From Candidatus Mycobacterium wuenschmannii (GTDB lineage Bacteria; Actinomycetota; Actinomycetes; Mycobacteriales; Mycobacteriaceae), in contig NZ_CP126981.1 of the NCBI RefSeq assembly GCF_030252325.1, forward strand, positions 620,001 through 684,000: a DNA stretch of 64,000 nt, given 5' to 3'. The translations under genes were made by a program, and so were the position numbers. Shown here piece by piece: positions 54,348 to 63,767 of this stretch (position 1 is its first letter; every line of letters begins with the position of its first letter). The notes beneath the pieces are model-generated. The model was not told the origin of the DNA, did not search any database, and saw nothing but the letters and a program-made list of their open reading frames with translations.

Positions 54348-56108
54348 TTAAAGCACGGAATGTGGTGTGTTCGACGTCACTGGGTAGCGCGGCGCGGTCT
54401 CGTCGATGTCGACAATCTGCAGACCGACCGCGGCCAGCATCGCCGGGATCGCGCGGACGAAGTTGGTGTCCCATTCGGCGATATCGCCGGGCAACTCGTG
54501 CCACGGGACGAAATGCGGGTCGGTCTTGACCCCGGCGTCCATCTTCTCCTGCGCCCAGCGGTCGTGCTCCATGATGCTCAGCCTGGTGAGTTCCTCGTCG
54601 GTGAAGGTGAATTCCTTTGCCTGCCAATCACGTAGCGGCGTGATCTCGCAGCCGATGCTGCGCAGCTTGACCGCGATGTGGCGGGCCTGGGCGCGGTTGG
54701 ACTTCTTCAGCGACTCGCTCAGCGCCGACCACAACGGCACCGACGCGCCGCCGTCGGGCTGCATCAGTCGGTAGCGGCGGTGGATCTCGTGCGCGATCGC
54801 TTCGAAGGAACCGCCCTCGACCAGTTCCACGGTGCAGGTCTCCTGCAGCATCTTGACGACGGCGAGGTTGGCGCTGGGCGGCGTCGTCGAGTGCTGGAAC
54901 AGGTCGGCGACACCGTAGGCCCGCCACAGCGCGGCCACCACCGGCACGGCCGGGTCGAGCGCGTGCCGCAGTTTCAGGGCCGTCTCGACCGACCGCTCGT
55001 CGTGTTGCGCGGTCACGTAGGCGTGGGTGACGGGCTCGCCGCCGAGGCGCGCGAGGTCGCGGACCGACAGCGAATGGCTGGTGAAGGTGCAGACCTGCTC
55101 GAGGGCCGGGTGGTCGTCGAGCAGCGCGGCAATCCGCTCGCCGGCGTGCTCGCCGACGACGGTGACCGGCAGCGGCGTCGAGGTATCGGTGCGCTTGTCG
55201 TTCCAGATCCGGGCCGCGTGCAGGATCAGCTCGGACCCGAGGGTGTCGAGGTGGGCGACCAGGATGTGCGGCCGGGCGCTGGTGGTGAAGGGGTAGCGGT
55301 CCAGCAGCAGGCGGGCGCCGATCTCGTCGGTGTTGAAGAAGTCCAGGGCCGTCTGGTCGTCGCCGTGGTTGGACTCCTCGATGCGCAGGAAGACGCACAG
55401 GCTCGGGTCGCTCACCCGTGCCAGGCATTGCAACCGTCGCTTGTTGTTCACCAGTCGCCGAGCCCGCGTGATGATTTCGGTGTTCACCACGCTGTCGGGG
55501 GTGACGGCCAACAGTCGGGAGGCGCGCTGGACACCGGCCGCCTCCAGCGTCGACTTCAATTGCGCGTCACCGACGATCACCGGATAGCCCCAATCGCGGC
55601 AGGCCTCGATGCGCGGGTTGTCCGGGTCCGCCTCGATCACGATCGCCTTATAGCCGGCCAGTCGTAGTTGGCGCAGGAACTCGAAGCCGACGTAACCCAG
55701 CCCGCACAGCACGACGTGGTTGCGCCGCAACGGGATGAGCATCTGCTGTACCCGGTCGTGCAGCAGCGAGATCAGCGCGATCAGCGCCGCCCACCCCGCG
55801 ACGATCGGCGCGAGGTAGCGGGCGATGTCCAACGCGTAGCCGACGTGCGTCTCGGGTTGCGGGGCGGCGTGCAGCAGGAACAGCTTGGCGGCGCCGTAGA
55901 TCGCGTCCGACAGCGAATGGTGGCCGCCGCCCTCCGGCACGTAGGAGAAGTAACCCCACATTCCCAGCAGGAAAGCCAGGATGCCGGCCGGTGCGAGGAC
56001 CCAGTACCAGCGAGGGTTGGTCAGGAAGGCCAAGATCTTCTGTTGAAACGTGCGGGGCGGCGCGTCCTGGCCGCTCGTGCTCGATGCGCTCAACGCGTCT
56101 CCACCCAT
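54348..56108 (-). CDS. Two-helix membrane protein with TrkA-N and C-terminal RyR domains
   Basis: 586 residues from the ATG at 56108; more upstream codons are open but overlap the divergent yjbQ promoter side. Residues about 30-55 and 95-125 are membrane helices, joined by a loop (SLSDAIYGAAKLFLLHAAP). The loop sits where an ion-channel pore helix would be but has no T-x-G-Y-G filter. About 140-235 is a Rossmann TrkA-N domain (VVLCGLGYVGFEFLRQL, GxGxxG; IEADP). A second, degenerate NAD-type region follows (VVGEHAGERIAALL). The C-terminal segment IMEHDRWAQEKMDAGVKTDPHFVPWHELPGDIAEWDTNFVRAIPAML is a prokaryotic RyR domain. In published comparative work RyR domains occur with TIR and other nucleotide-signalling domains in conflict systems (recollection). 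Probably a sensor or effector partner of the TIR protein. Confidence 0.88.
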   Translation of the reverse strand: MGGDALSASSTSGQDAPPRTFQQKILAFLTNPRWYWVLAPAGILAFLLGMWGYFSYVPEGGGHHSLSDAIYGAAKLFLLHAAPQPETHVGYALDIARYLAPIVAGWAALIALISLLHDRVQQMLIPLRRNHVVLCGLGYVGFEFLRQLRLAGYKAIVIEADPDNPRIEACRDWGYPVIVGDAQLKSTLEAAGVQRASRLLAVTPDSVVNTEIITRARRLVNNKRRLQCLARVSDPSLCVFLRIEESNHGDDQTALDFFNTDEIGARLLLDRYPFTTSARPHILVAHLDTLGSELILHAARIWNDKRTDTSTPLPVTVVGEHAGERIAALLDDHPALEQVCTFTSHSLSVRDLARLGGEPVTHAYVTAQHDERSVETALKLRHALDPAVPVVAALWRAYGVADLFQHSTTPPSANLAVVKMLQETCTVELVEGGSFEAIAHEIHRRYRLMQPDGGASVPLWSALSESLKKSNRAQARHIAVKLRSIGCEITPLRDWQAKEFTFTDEELTRLSIMEHDRWAQEKMDAGVKTDPHFVPWHELPGDIAEWDTNFVRAIPAMLAAVGLQIVDIDETAPRYPVTSNTPHSVL

Positions 56109-56210
56109 TCCACCCCGGGACTCGAAGTCACCCCGCCTGTTTCGCCGAGGATCGTACCTTGACCTTTGCTGGACTCGGCACGTCAAACCGCAGATCCGTA
56201 GGCTGGTCGA

Positions 56211-56612
56211 ATGAATTCGGATGTGCTGGATGTGGACACCGCGCGTCGCCGCATCGTCGACGTGACCGACTCCGTGCGGGCCTTCTGTTCTCCACGCGGC
56301 GACGGGCTGTGCAACATCTTCGTCCCGCACGCGACGGCCGGGGTCGCGATCATCGAGACGGGCGCGGGATCCGACGACGACCTGATCGACACCCTGGAGC
56401 GATTACTGCCCCGCGACGACCGCTACCGGCACGCACACGGGTCGTTCGGCCACGGCGCCGACCATGTGATGCCCGCTATCGTCGCGCCGTCGATCACGGT
56501 GCCGGTGCAGGCGGGCGAGCCGTTGCTGGGCACCTGGCAGAGCGTCGTGTTGGTCGACCTGAACCGCGACAACCCGCGGCGTTCGGTCCGGCTGTCGTTC
56601 GTACAGGGCTAG
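56211..56612 (+). CDS. YjbQ/UPF0047 family protein
   Basis: 133 residues, the family's normal length (Rv2556c counterpart). Key pattern: CNIFVPHATAGVAIIETGAGSDDDLIDTLERLLPRDDRYRHAHGSFGHGADHVMPAIVAPSITVPVQAGEPLLGTWQSVVLVDLN; the His cluster (PHATAGV, HAHGSFGHGADH) probably binds metal. Family members were reported to act in thiamine phosphate synthesis from HMP-PP in some bacteria, but the native role here is not clear. Stands upstream of alaS with a 96-bp gap and divergent from the TrkA-N/RyR gene. Confidence 0.92.
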   Translation: MNSDVLDVDTARRRIVDVTDSVRAFCSPRGDGLCNIFVPHATAGVAIIETGAGSDDDLIDTLERLLPRDDRYRHAHGSFGHGADHVMPAIVAPSITVPVQAGEPLLGTWQSVVLVDLNRDNPRRSVRLSFVQG

Positions 56613-56708
56613 GCGCACTCGTCGGATGTCCGAGGCGGTGAACCGGCCCGGTACTGTGGTGCGGTCGAAAGAGGCTGGTGACAGCCAGGCTGAACAGGAA
56701 GTTGGGAA

Positions 56709-59411
56709 GTGCAGACACACGAGATCAGGAAGAGGTTCCTCGATCATTTCGTGACGGCGGGCCACACCGAGGTGCCGAGCGCGTCGGTGATCCTCGACGA
56801 CCCCAACCTGCTATTCGTCAACGCCGGCATGGTGCAGTTCGTCCCGTTCTTCCTCGGCCAGCGCACGCCGCCGTACGCGACCGCGACCAGCATCCAGAAA
56901 TGCATCCGCACGCCCGACATCGACGAGGTCGGGATCACCACCCGGCACAACACCTTCTTCCAGATGGCCGGCAACTTCTCGTTCGGCGATTACTTCAAGC
57001 GCGAAGCCATCCAGCTGGCCTGGAGCCTGCTGACCAATCCGGTCGACGACGGCGGCTACGGCTTCGACCCGGAAAGACTCTGGGCCACCGTCTATTTCGA
57101 CGATGACGAGGCCATCGAGCTGTGGCGTGAGATCGCCGGCCTGCCGGTCGAGCGCATCCAGCGGCGCGGGATGGCCGACAACTACTGGTCGATGGGGATC
57201 CCCGGGCCGTGTGGACCGTCGTCGGAGATTTACTACGACCGGGGTCCGGATTTCGGCGTCGACGGCGGCCCCGAGGCCAACGAGGACCGCTACATCGAGA
57301 TCTGGAATCTCGTGTTCATGCAGAACGAGCGCGGCGAGGGAACCAGCAAGGACGACTTCGAGATCCTGGGGCCGTTGCCGCGCAAGAACATTGACACCGG
57401 CATGGGCATCGAGCGGGTCGCGTTTCTGCTGCAGGACGTGGCCAACGTCTACGAGACCGATCTGCTGCGCCCGGTCATCGACGTGGTTGTCAGCCGATCT
57501 CCCCGCGGCTACAACGTCGGCAATCACGCCGACGACGTGCGCTACCGCATCATCGCCGACCACAGCCGCACCGCGGCCATCCTGATTGCCGACGGCGTCA
57601 CCCCCGGCAACGACGGACGCGGCTACGTGCTGCGCCGGTTGCTGCGGCGCGTCATCCGGTCGGCCAAACTGCTCGAGATCGACGGCCCGATCGTCAGCGA
57701 GCTGATGGCCACGGTCCGCGACGCGATGGGCCCGTCCTACCCCGAGCTGGTCGCCGACTTCGACCGGATCAAACGCATCGCGGTCGCCGAGGAGACGGCG
57801 TTCAACCGGACGCTGCAATCAGGCTCGCGGCTCTTCGAAGAGGCGGCCGGCGCCACCAAGGCCGCCGGCGCGAGCGTGCTGTCCGGGTCGGACGCCTTCA
57901 CGTTGCACGACACCTACGGGTTCCCGATCGAGCTCACCCTCGAGATGGCCGCCGAGGCGGATCTGAAGGTCGATGAGCTCGGCTTCCGCGAGCTGATGTC
58001 CGAGCAGCGCCGCCGCGCGAAGGCCGATGCGGCGGCCCGCAAGCATGCCCATGCCGACCTGACCGCCTACCGCGAACTGGTAGACGCCGGGCCGACCGAA
58101 TTCACCGGTTTCGACGAATTGATCTCGCAGGCAAAGATTCTGGGGATCTTCGTCGACGGTAAACGGGTGCCCGTCGTGTCGCACGGTACCGAAGAGGCGG
58201 CTGGGTCCGATCGCGTCGAACTCGTGCTGGACCGCACCCCTCTCTACGCCGAGTCCGGTGGGCAGGTGGCCGACGCGGGAACCATCAACGGCACCGGATC
58301 CAGCGAGACCGCCCGCGCCGCCGTCACCGACGTGCAGAAGATCGCGAAAACCCTGTGGGTGCATCGCGTCAACGTGGAGTCGGGGGAGTTCGTCGAGGGT
58401 GACACGGTCGTCGCGGCCGTGGACCCCGACTGGCGCAAAGGTGCCACACAGGGCCACTCCGGCACCCACATGGTGCACGCTGCGCTGCGACAGGTGTTGG
58501 GCCCCAATGCCGTTCAGGCCGGGTCGTTGAACCGGCCGGGTTATCTGCGATTCGACTTCAACAGCCAGGGCGCGCTGAGCCCCGAGCAACTCAGCCAGGT
58601 CGAGGAAGTCACCAACGAGGCGGTGCAGGCCGACCACGAGGTACACACCTTCACCGAAAAGCTGGAAAAGGCCAAAGCGATGGGCGCGATGGCCATGTTC
58701 GGCGAGTCCTACCCGGACGAGGTGCGCGTCGTCGAGATCGGCGGGCCGTTCTCGCTCGAACTGTGTGGTGGCACCCACGTGCACAACTCGGCGCAGATCG
58801 GGCCGGTGACGATTCTCGGCGAGTCATCGGTGGGTTCCGGCGTGCGCCGGGTGGAGGCCTACGTCGGACTGGAGTCGTACAAGCACCTGGCCAAGGAGCG
58901 TGCGCTGATGGCGGGCCTGGCGTCGTCGCTCAAGGTGCCCTCCGACGAGGTGCCGGCCCGGGTCGCGAATCTTGTCGAGCGACTGAAGGTCGCGGAAAAG
59001 GAAATCGAACGCAACCGGCTGGCGAACGCTCGGGCAGCTGCGGCAAACGCCGCCGCCGGGGCTCAGCACGTCGGTAACGTCCGTCTGGTGGCGCAGCGAA
59101 TGTCGGCCGGCATGACGGCCGCCGATCTGCGGACGCTGGTGGGTGACATCCGGGGCAAGCTCGGCAACGACCCCGCCGTCGTCGCGCTGATCGCGGAGGC
59201 CGAAGGCGGCAGCGTCCCCTACGCCGTCGCCGCCAATGCGGCAGCCCAGGATCTCGGCCTGCGCGCCAACGACTTGGTCAAGCAACTCGCGGCAGCCGTC
59301 GACGGAAGAGGTGGCGGCAAGGCCGATCTCGCGCAGGGCTCGGGCAAGGACGCCGCGGGCATCGATGCCGCGCTCGACGCGCTGCGGGCCGAGATCTCCA
59401 GGGCCGGCTGA
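56709..59411 (+). CDS. alaS: Alanyl-tRNA synthetase
   Basis: 900 residues, GTG start at 56709. Class II catalytic core with [59 protein letters not shown] and [11 protein letters not shown]; the editing domain has [12 protein letters not shown] and [13 protein letters not shown], whose HxxxH and Cys/His residues bind zinc; the C-terminal oligomerisation domain ends in a Gly-rich [22 protein letters not shown]. Cotranscribed with ruvX, whose GTG follows the alaS stop directly. Confidence 0.97.
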   Translation: MQTHEIRKRFLDHFVTAGHTEVPSASVILDDPNLLFVNAGMVQFVPFFLGQRTPPYATATSIQKCIRTPDIDEVGITTRHNTFFQMAGNFSFGDYFKREAIQLAWSLLTNPVDDGGYGFDPERLWATVYFDDDEAIELWREIAGLPVERIQRRGMADNYWSMGIPGPCGPSSEIYYDRGPDFGVDGGPEANEDRYIEIWNLVFMQNERGEGTSKDDFEILGPLPRKNIDTGMGIERVAFLLQDVANVYETDLLRPVIDVVVSRSPRGYNVGNHADDVRYRIIADHSRTAAILIADGVTPGNDGRGYVLRRLLRRVIRSAKLLEIDGPIVSELMATVRDAMGPSYPELVADFDRIKRIAVAEETAFNRTLQSGSRLFEEAAGATKAAGASVLSGSDAFTLHDTYGFPIELTLEMAAEADLKVDELGFRELMSEQRRRAKADAAARKHAHADLTAYRELVDAGPTEFTGFDELISQAKILGIFVDGKRVPVVSHGTEEAAGSDRVELVLDRTPLYAESGGQVADAGTINGTGSSETARAAVTDVQKIAKTLWVHRVNVESGEFVEGDTVVAAVDPDWRKGATQGHSGTHMVHAALRQVLGPNAVQAGSLNRPGYLRFDFNSQGALSPEQLSQVEEVTNEAVQADHEVHTFTEKLEKAKAMGAMAMFGESYPDEVRVVEIGGPFSLELCGGTHVHNSAQIGPVTILGESSVGSGVRRVEAYVGLESYKHLAKERALMAGLASSLKVPSDEVPARVANLVERLKVAEKEIERNRLANARAAAANAAAGAQHVGNVRLVAQRMSAGMTAADLRTLVGDIRGKLGNDPAVVALIAEAEGGSVPYAVAANAAAQDLGLRANDLVKQLAAAVDGRGGGKADLAQGSGKDAAGIDAALDALRAEISRAG

Positions 59412-59909
59412 GTGGACTCGTCGCATCGCCTGCCGGACCGGCCCGGTGGGGACGACCCCGGACCGGGACGACGACTCGGCATCGACGTGGGCAGCGTGCG
59501 GATCGGCGTCGCTGCCAGCGACCCCGACGGCATTCTCGCCACGCCGGTTGAGACGGTGCGCCGCGACCGGACCACAAGACACCTGCGCCGGCTGGTCGAG
59601 CTGGTGACGGAGAACCAGGCCGTCGAGGTCGTGGTCGGGCTGCCCCGAACCCTGGCCGACCGCACCGGCCCGGCGGCGCTGGACGCCATCGAGGTGGCGG
59701 ACGCGCTGGCCGGCAAGATCGCGCCGGTCCCGGTGCGGATGGCCGACGAGCGATTGACGACGGTCAGTGCCCAGCGCTCCCTGCGCCAAGCCGGGGTGCG
59801 GGCGAAGGGTCAGCGTAGGGTCATCGACCAGGTGGCGGCCGTGGCGATCCTGCAGGGTTGGCTCGATGAACGCCGCGCCATGCTGCCCGGGGAGGTCAAC
59901 GGTGTCTGA
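59412..59909 (+). CDS. ruvX: Holliday junction resolvase-like protein RuvX/YqgF
   Basis: 165 residues. RNase H-like fold: [27 protein letters not shown] (first Asp, metal ligand), [19 protein letters not shown], and [17 protein letters not shown] with the second-ligand DER. Conserved roles are Holliday-junction or rRNA processing. The GTG start at 59412 abuts the alaS stop. Its stop overlaps the mltG start. Confidence 0.94.
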   Translation: MDSSHRLPDRPGGDDPGPGRRLGIDVGSVRIGVAASDPDGILATPVETVRRDRTTRHLRRLVELVTENQAVEVVVGLPRTLADRTGPAALDAIEVADALAGKIAPVPVRMADERLTTVSAQRSLRQAGVRAKGQRRVIDQVAAVAILQGWLDERRAMLPGEVNGV

Positions 59910-61254
59910 CAGCCCGGAGCGGCCTCGTCTCCGCGGCGTTCGCAAGCGCGGCGAAGCCGGGCGCAGCGGGGCGCCGTTAGACACGGGCGGCGTTCGCAAG
60001 CGCGGCGAAGCCGGTGTTCGCCCGCGCGCGGCAGGCGAGCGACCCGGACCGGTGGCGGTGGGCTCGTCACGTCGTGGACGGTCACGCGCCGACCGGATCC
60101 GCGCCGAGCGGGACCGTCGGCGCCGCAACACGACTCGCGGCATCCTGGTCAGCCTGACCATCGGGGTGATCATCGCGGCGGCGTTCGTCGGCTCGAAACT
60201 GTGGCGTGGTGGATCGGCCAACGACTTCGCCGGCGACGGGAAGCAGGACCTGGTGGTCGAGGTGCACGCCGGTGATTCGACGACCGTGATCGGCGAGACG
60301 CTGCACACGCAGCACGTTGTCAAGACCGTCAAGGCGTTTCTCGAAGCGGCACAAGGCAATCAGGCGATCACGGCGATCCAGCCCGGCTACTACCGGCTGC
60401 GCTCCGAGCTGCCGGCGGCCACGGCGTTGCAACGCCTGGTTGCCCCCGGCAGCCGGGTCGGCAAGCTGGTGATCCCCGAGGGTCAGCAACTCGACGACAC
60501 CGCAGATGTCAAGACCAACGAGACCACGCCCGGCATCTTCACGATGATCGAGAAGGCCACTTGCGTCGAGTTGGACGGCAACAAGCACTGCGTCAGCTCG
60601 GCCGATCTTCGTGCGGCCGCCGAAAAGACCTCGATACCATCGCTTTTGGTGCCGCCCTGGGCCGTGCCATCGGTGACGGCGATGGGCAACGACCACCGCC
60701 GGGTCGAGGGTCTGATCGCCCCCGGCACGTGGAACGTCAACCCGTCGGCGTCGCCGGAGGAGATCCTGTCGACGCTGATCAACTCCAGCGCCGAGCTCTA
60801 CATGAAGTCGGGCCTGCAGGACACCGCCACCGCGATGAACACGTCGCCGTACAACATTCTGGTGGTGGCATCGCTGGTGCAGCGCGAGTCCAAGCCGCAG
60901 GACTTCGCGAAAGTGGCTCGGGTGATTTACAACCGGCTCACCGAGCACCGCAAGTTGGAATTCGACTCGACCGTGAACTATCCGCTGGACCGTCGCGAGG
61001 TCGCCACCACCGACGGCGACCGCGCGCAGCCCACGCCGTGGAACACCTATGCCTCCGAGGCGATGCCTGCGACGCCGATCTGCTCGCCCGGTGTCGACGC
61101 CCTCAAGGCCGCCGAGCATCCGGAAGAGGGCGACTGGCTGTACTTCGTCACCATCGACACCCAGGGCACGACGTTGTTCACCCGGGACTATCAACAGCAT
61201 CTGGCCAATATCGAGCTGGCCAAGCGCAACGGTGTCCTCGACAGTGCACGGTAG
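59902..61254 (+). CDS. mltG: Endolytic murein transglycosylase MltG (YceG-like)
   Basis: 450 residues from the GTG at 59902, which overlaps the ruvX stop and has GGGGAGGTC upstream; more distal Met codons lie within ruvX. A basic cytoplasmic N-terminus (about 1-80) contains two copies of GVRKRGEAG encoded by a perfect 28-bp direct repeat, followed by one membrane helix ([22 protein letters not shown]). The extracytoplasmic part has a LysM-like subdomain and the YceG catalytic region [28 protein letters not shown] with the catalytic Glu, then a terminal [15 protein letters not shown]. Cleaves nascent glycan strands and ends their elongation. Confidence 0.94.
   Translation: MSDSPERPRLRGVRKRGEAGRSGAPLDTGGVRKRGEAGVRPRAAGERPGPVAVGSSRRGRSRADRIRAERDRRRRNTTRGILVSLTIGVIIAAAFVGSKLWRGGSANDFAGDGKQDLVVEVHAGDSTTVIGETLHTQHVVKTVKAFLEAAQGNQAITAIQPGYYRLRSELPAATALQRLVAPGSRVGKLVIPEGQQLDDTADVKTNETTPGIFTMIEKATCVELDGNKHCVSSADLRAAAEKTSIPSLLVPPWAVPSVTAMGNDHRRVEGLIAPGTWNVNPSASPEEILSTLINSSAELYMKSGLQDTATAMNTSPYNILVVASLVQRESKPQDFAKVARVIYNRLTEHRKLEFDSTVNYPLDRREVATTDGDRAQPTPWNTYASEAMPATPICSPGVDALKAAEHPEEGDWLYFVTIDTQGTTLFTRDYQQHLANIELAKRNGVLDSAR
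59933..60014 (+). repeat. 28-bp perfect direct repeat in the mltG 5' end
   Basis: Identical 28-bp copies at 59933-59960 and 59987-60014, 54 bp apart (18 codons), so the frame is kept and the peptide GVRKRGEAG is repeated. The spacer is low-complexity. It resembles a small tandem duplication that could vary in copy number between strains. Confidence 0.85.
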
Positions 61255-62050
61255 CCGGGCTCCCCGGAAAGCTGCGGTTCTCGGCTCGCCGATCGCCCAT
61301 TCGCGCTCCCCGCAGTTGCATCTGGCCGCTTATCGCGCGCTGGGCCTGGATGGCTGGACGTACGACCGCATCGAGTGCAATGCCGACCAATTACCCGGTG
61401 TGGTAAGCGAATTCGGGCCCGAATGGGTGGGCGTCTCGGTGACGATGCCCGGCAAGTTCGCGGCGCTGCGCTTCGCCGACGAGCGAACCGAACGGGCCGA
61501 ACTCGTCGGGTCGGCCAATACGCTGCTGCGCACCCCGCACGGTTGGCGGGCCGACAACACTGACGTCGACGGCGTCAAGGGAGCCTTGGGCGAGGCGACG
61601 GGCGCGGCGGTGGTGGTCGGTTCCGGTGGTACCGCCCCGGCGGCGGTAGTGGCCTTGGCCGAACTCGGCGTCACCGACATCACCGTGGCTGCCCGCAATC
61701 CCGACAAGGCGGCGGGTCTCGTCGAATTGGCCGGCCGCGTCGGCGCGACGGCCCGGTTCTGCGACCTCAACGGCGGGTCGCTTGCCGATGCGGTCGCCGG
61801 CGCCGGGGTTGTGGTGAGCACGTTGCCCGCCGACGTCGCGGCCGGCTATTCCGGCGAGTTCACCGGCACGCCAGTGCTGCTCGACGCGATCTACAACCCG
61901 TGGCCGACGCCGCTGGCCGAGGCGGTGAGCGCCGCGGGCGGGCGCGTTATCGGCGGTCTGCAGATGCTGCTGCACCAGGCCTTCGCGCAAGTCGAACAAT
62001 TCACAGGTATGCCCGCTCCGCGAGCGGCGATGGAGTCGGCGTTGGATTAG
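61244..62050 (+). CDS. aroE: Shikimate dehydrogenase
   Basis: 268 residues from the GTG at 61244, overlapping the mltG stop by 11 bp; this gives the length I recall for Rv2552c. Substrate domain AVLGSPIAHSRSPQLHLAAYRALGL (S-x-S shikimate motif), VGVSVTMPGKFAAL with the catalytic Lys in MPGK and downstream ADNTDVDGV with the Asp; NADP domain VVVGSGGTAPAAVVALAELG; closing GGLQMLLHQAFAQVEQFTG. Reduces 3-dehydroshikimate in aromatic amino-acid synthesis. An IS110 element starts just downstream and cuts the operon. Confidence 0.95.
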   Translation: MHGSRAPRKAAVLGSPIAHSRSPQLHLAAYRALGLDGWTYDRIECNADQLPGVVSEFGPEWVGVSVTMPGKFAALRFADERTERAELVGSANTLLRTPHGWRADNTDVDGVKGALGEATGAAVVVGSGGTAPAAVVALAELGVTDITVAARNPDKAAGLVELAGRVGATARFCDLNGGSLADAVAGAGVVVSTLPADVAAGYSGEFTGTPVLLDAIYNPWPTPLAEAVSAAGGRVIGGLQMLLHQAFAQVEQFTGMPAPRAAMESALD

Positions 62051-62086
62051 CCTGCCGCTCAGTGTCAGGGTGAGGTGCCGCAGGAG

Positions 62087-62286
62087 GTTGCGGTGGTTGG
62101 ATCCTGATCACCCGGTGTCTGGCTCATAGCCTGCCTGCCGCCTTTGGGTTGGCGTTCATGCGTTTTGTCGACGCCGGGTGTGAAGGACCGGCCGGCGTGA
62201 CTTGATAGGAGCGTGGCACCGCCCCCACTGAGATGTGTCCGCCGACCGGCCCAACCGTCACCTCACAGTGAATGGAGGCAATCACC
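62087..62286 (+). ncRNA. IS110 left non-coding end, candidate bridge-RNA region
   Basis: 200 nt without a coding frame between the inferred left end and the transposase. IS110-type elements characterised recently encode a bridge RNA in the non-coding end next to the transposase that guides target choice. Stem candidates here: ACGCCGG (about 62171) with CCGGCGT (about 62192), and GGCCGG with CCGGCC farther right. Assignment as bridge RNA is inference from family knowledge. Confidence 0.4.
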
Positions 62287-63339
62287 ATGGTTGTTGTTGG
62301 AGCCGACGTACACAAGCACACGCACACGTTCGTCGCCGTCGATGAGGTGGGGCGCAAGCTTGGCGAGAAGACTGTTAGGGCTGTCACCGCCGGTCATGCC
62401 GAGGCAGTGATGTGGGTCCGCGAGCGCTTTGGCACCAAGGTGGTGTGGGCGATCGAGGATTGTCGGCATTTGTCGGCGCGGTTGGAACGGGATCTGCTCA
62501 CCGCTGGCCAGCAGGTGGTGCGGGTACCGCCGAAGTTGATGGCTCAAGCCCGGGCCTCAGCGCGTACTCGTGGTAAGTCTGACCCGATTGATGCGCTGGC
62601 GGTTGCGCGGGCGTTTCTTCGCGAACCCGACCTACCTGTCGCATCTCACGATGAGGTGTCGCGCGAGTTGAAGCTGTTGGTGGATCGCCGGGAAGTCCTT
62701 GTGGCACAACGGACTGCGATGATCAACCGGTTGCGCTGGCGGGTTCACGAACTCGATCCCGAGCGTGCCCCGGTTCCGGCTTCGTTGGACCGCTCCAAAC
62801 ATCGCGTGCTGTTGGGCGCTTGGTTGGTGACGGTGCCCGGTCTGGTTGCCGAGTTGGCCCGCGATGAGCTCGCCGACATTACCCGGCTGACCGAAGCAAT
62901 CGAGGCACTGGCTAACCGGATCGGTTCGCGAGTACGCGCGGTTGCGCCTGCGCTGCTGGCGATGCCCGGGTGCGGGGAATTGACCGCGGCCAAGCTGGTC
63001 GGTGAAACAGCCGGGGTAACTCGTTTCAAAAGTGAGGCCGCCTTCGCCCGCCATTCCGGGGTGGCGCCCATTCCGGTGTGGTCGGGCAATACCGCGGGGC
63101 GGGTTCGGATGACCCGTTCGGGCAACCGGCAACTCAACGCCGCCCTGCATCGCATAGCCGTCACTCAGATCCGCCTCGAGGGCTTGGGCCGCACTTACTA
63201 CCGACACCGCCTTGCTATAGGCGACTCCAACTCCGAAGCCCTGCGTTGCCTCAAACGCCGCCTGGCCCGCGTCGTTTTCAGCCACCTCCACACCGACCAG
63301 CAACACCGAACTAAGCCCTGCCAACCGGCAGCGGCTTGA
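62287..63339 (+). CDS. IS110-family transposase (DEDD recombinase)
   Basis: 350 residues from the ATG at 62287, preceded by TGGAGG at normal spacing; an upstream ATG (62272) overlaps that Shine-Dalgarno. N-terminal RuvC-like domain with Asp7 (GADVHKHTHTF), Glu57 (WAIEDCRH), Asp99 and Asp102 (KSDPIDALAVARA), the family DEDD set. C-terminal Tnp20 domain with LLAMPGCGELTAAKLVGETAGVTRFKSEAAFARHSGVAPIPVWSGN, a candidate Ser nucleophile among Ser257 and Ser266, and NRQLNAALHRIAV. Intact, so probably active. Catalyses transposition without terminal inverted repeats. Confidence 0.95.
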   Translation: MVVVGADVHKHTHTFVAVDEVGRKLGEKTVRAVTAGHAEAVMWVRERFGTKVVWAIEDCRHLSARLERDLLTAGQQVVRVPPKLMAQARASARTRGKSDPIDALAVARAFLREPDLPVASHDEVSRELKLLVDRREVLVAQRTAMINRLRWRVHELDPERAPVPASLDRSKHRVLLGAWLVTVPGLVAELARDELADITRLTEAIEALANRIGSRVRAVAPALLAMPGCGELTAAKLVGETAGVTRFKSEAAFARHSGVAPIPVWSGNTAGRVRMTRSGNRQLNAALHRIAVTQIRLEGLGRTYYRHRLAIGDSNSEALRCLKRRLARVVFSHLHTDQQHRTKPCQPAAA

Positions 63340-63353
63340 CATAGGAGAAACGC

Positions 63354-63767
63354 ATGCTGATTGCACTGGCATTGCTGTGGATGGCCGCGCTGAGTTGGTT
63401 CGACGTCCGAGAGCGGCGGCTGCCCAACTGGCTGACCATGCCCGGGTTTGCGGCGATCGTCGTGGCGGCAGGGGTCACCGGACGCGGCGCCGCGGCGCTC
63501 ACCGGGGCGGGCCTGTTGGCCGTCGTCTACCTGGCAGTACACCTGCTGTCGCCCGCAGCGATGGGTGCTGGCGATGTCAAGCTGGCGCTCGGATTGGGTT
63601 CGCTGACAGCATGTTTCGGACCCGAGGTGTGGGTGCTCGCCGCGGTCGGGGCGACGCTGTTGACGGCGGTCATCGGGACCGTGGCGCGGGTGGGCTGGTC
63701 TGTGGCGACGGTGCCGCACGGCCCGTCGATGTGTGCGGCCAGCGCGGCGGCGGTGCTTCTAGGGTGA
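63354..63767 (+). CDS. Prepilin peptidase, A24 family (PilD-like)
   Basis: 137 residues, short A24-type membrane aspartyl peptidase without the N-terminal methylase domain, as in Rv2551c. The catalytic Asp residues are Asp17 (SWFDVRERRLPNWLT) and Asp74 (MGAGDVKLALGLG, GxGD). About four membrane helices. Cleaves type IV prepilin/TadA-type leader peptides or related secretion substrates. The ATG at 63354 is preceded by AGGAG at 63343-63347, inside the inferred end of the IS element, so translation can continue although the element now separates the gene from aroE. Its 3' end overlaps the convergent alpha/beta hydrolase by 9 bp. Confidence 0.92.
   Translation: MLIALALLWMAALSWFDVRERRLPNWLTMPGFAAIVVAAGVTGRGAAALTGAGLLAVVYLAVHLLSPAAMGAGDVKLALGLGSLTACFGPEVWVLAAVGATLLTAVIGTVARVGWSVATVPHGPSMCAASAAAVLLG

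Larger units (their letters stand above)
62087..63347 (+). mobile_element. IS110-family insertion sequence (IS900-like), inferred boundaries
   Basis: About 1.26 kb. The pentamer AGGAG occurs at 62082-62086 before and at 63343-63347 at the end of the element, and can be read as the shared core or short flanking repeat. Without the element the sequence would read AGGAG-AAACGC-ATG in front of the prepilin peptidase gene, a normal Shine-Dalgarno and start. This fits the IS900-type target, recalled as (A)AGGNG|N4-6-CATG. No terminal inverted repeats are seen, usual for this family. The boundaries are inferred, not proven. Confidence 0.7.

Noticed and set aside
54348..56108. Naming the TrkA-N/RyR protein a potassium channel
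   Set aside because: The loop between the two membrane helices has no T-x-G-Y-G filter.
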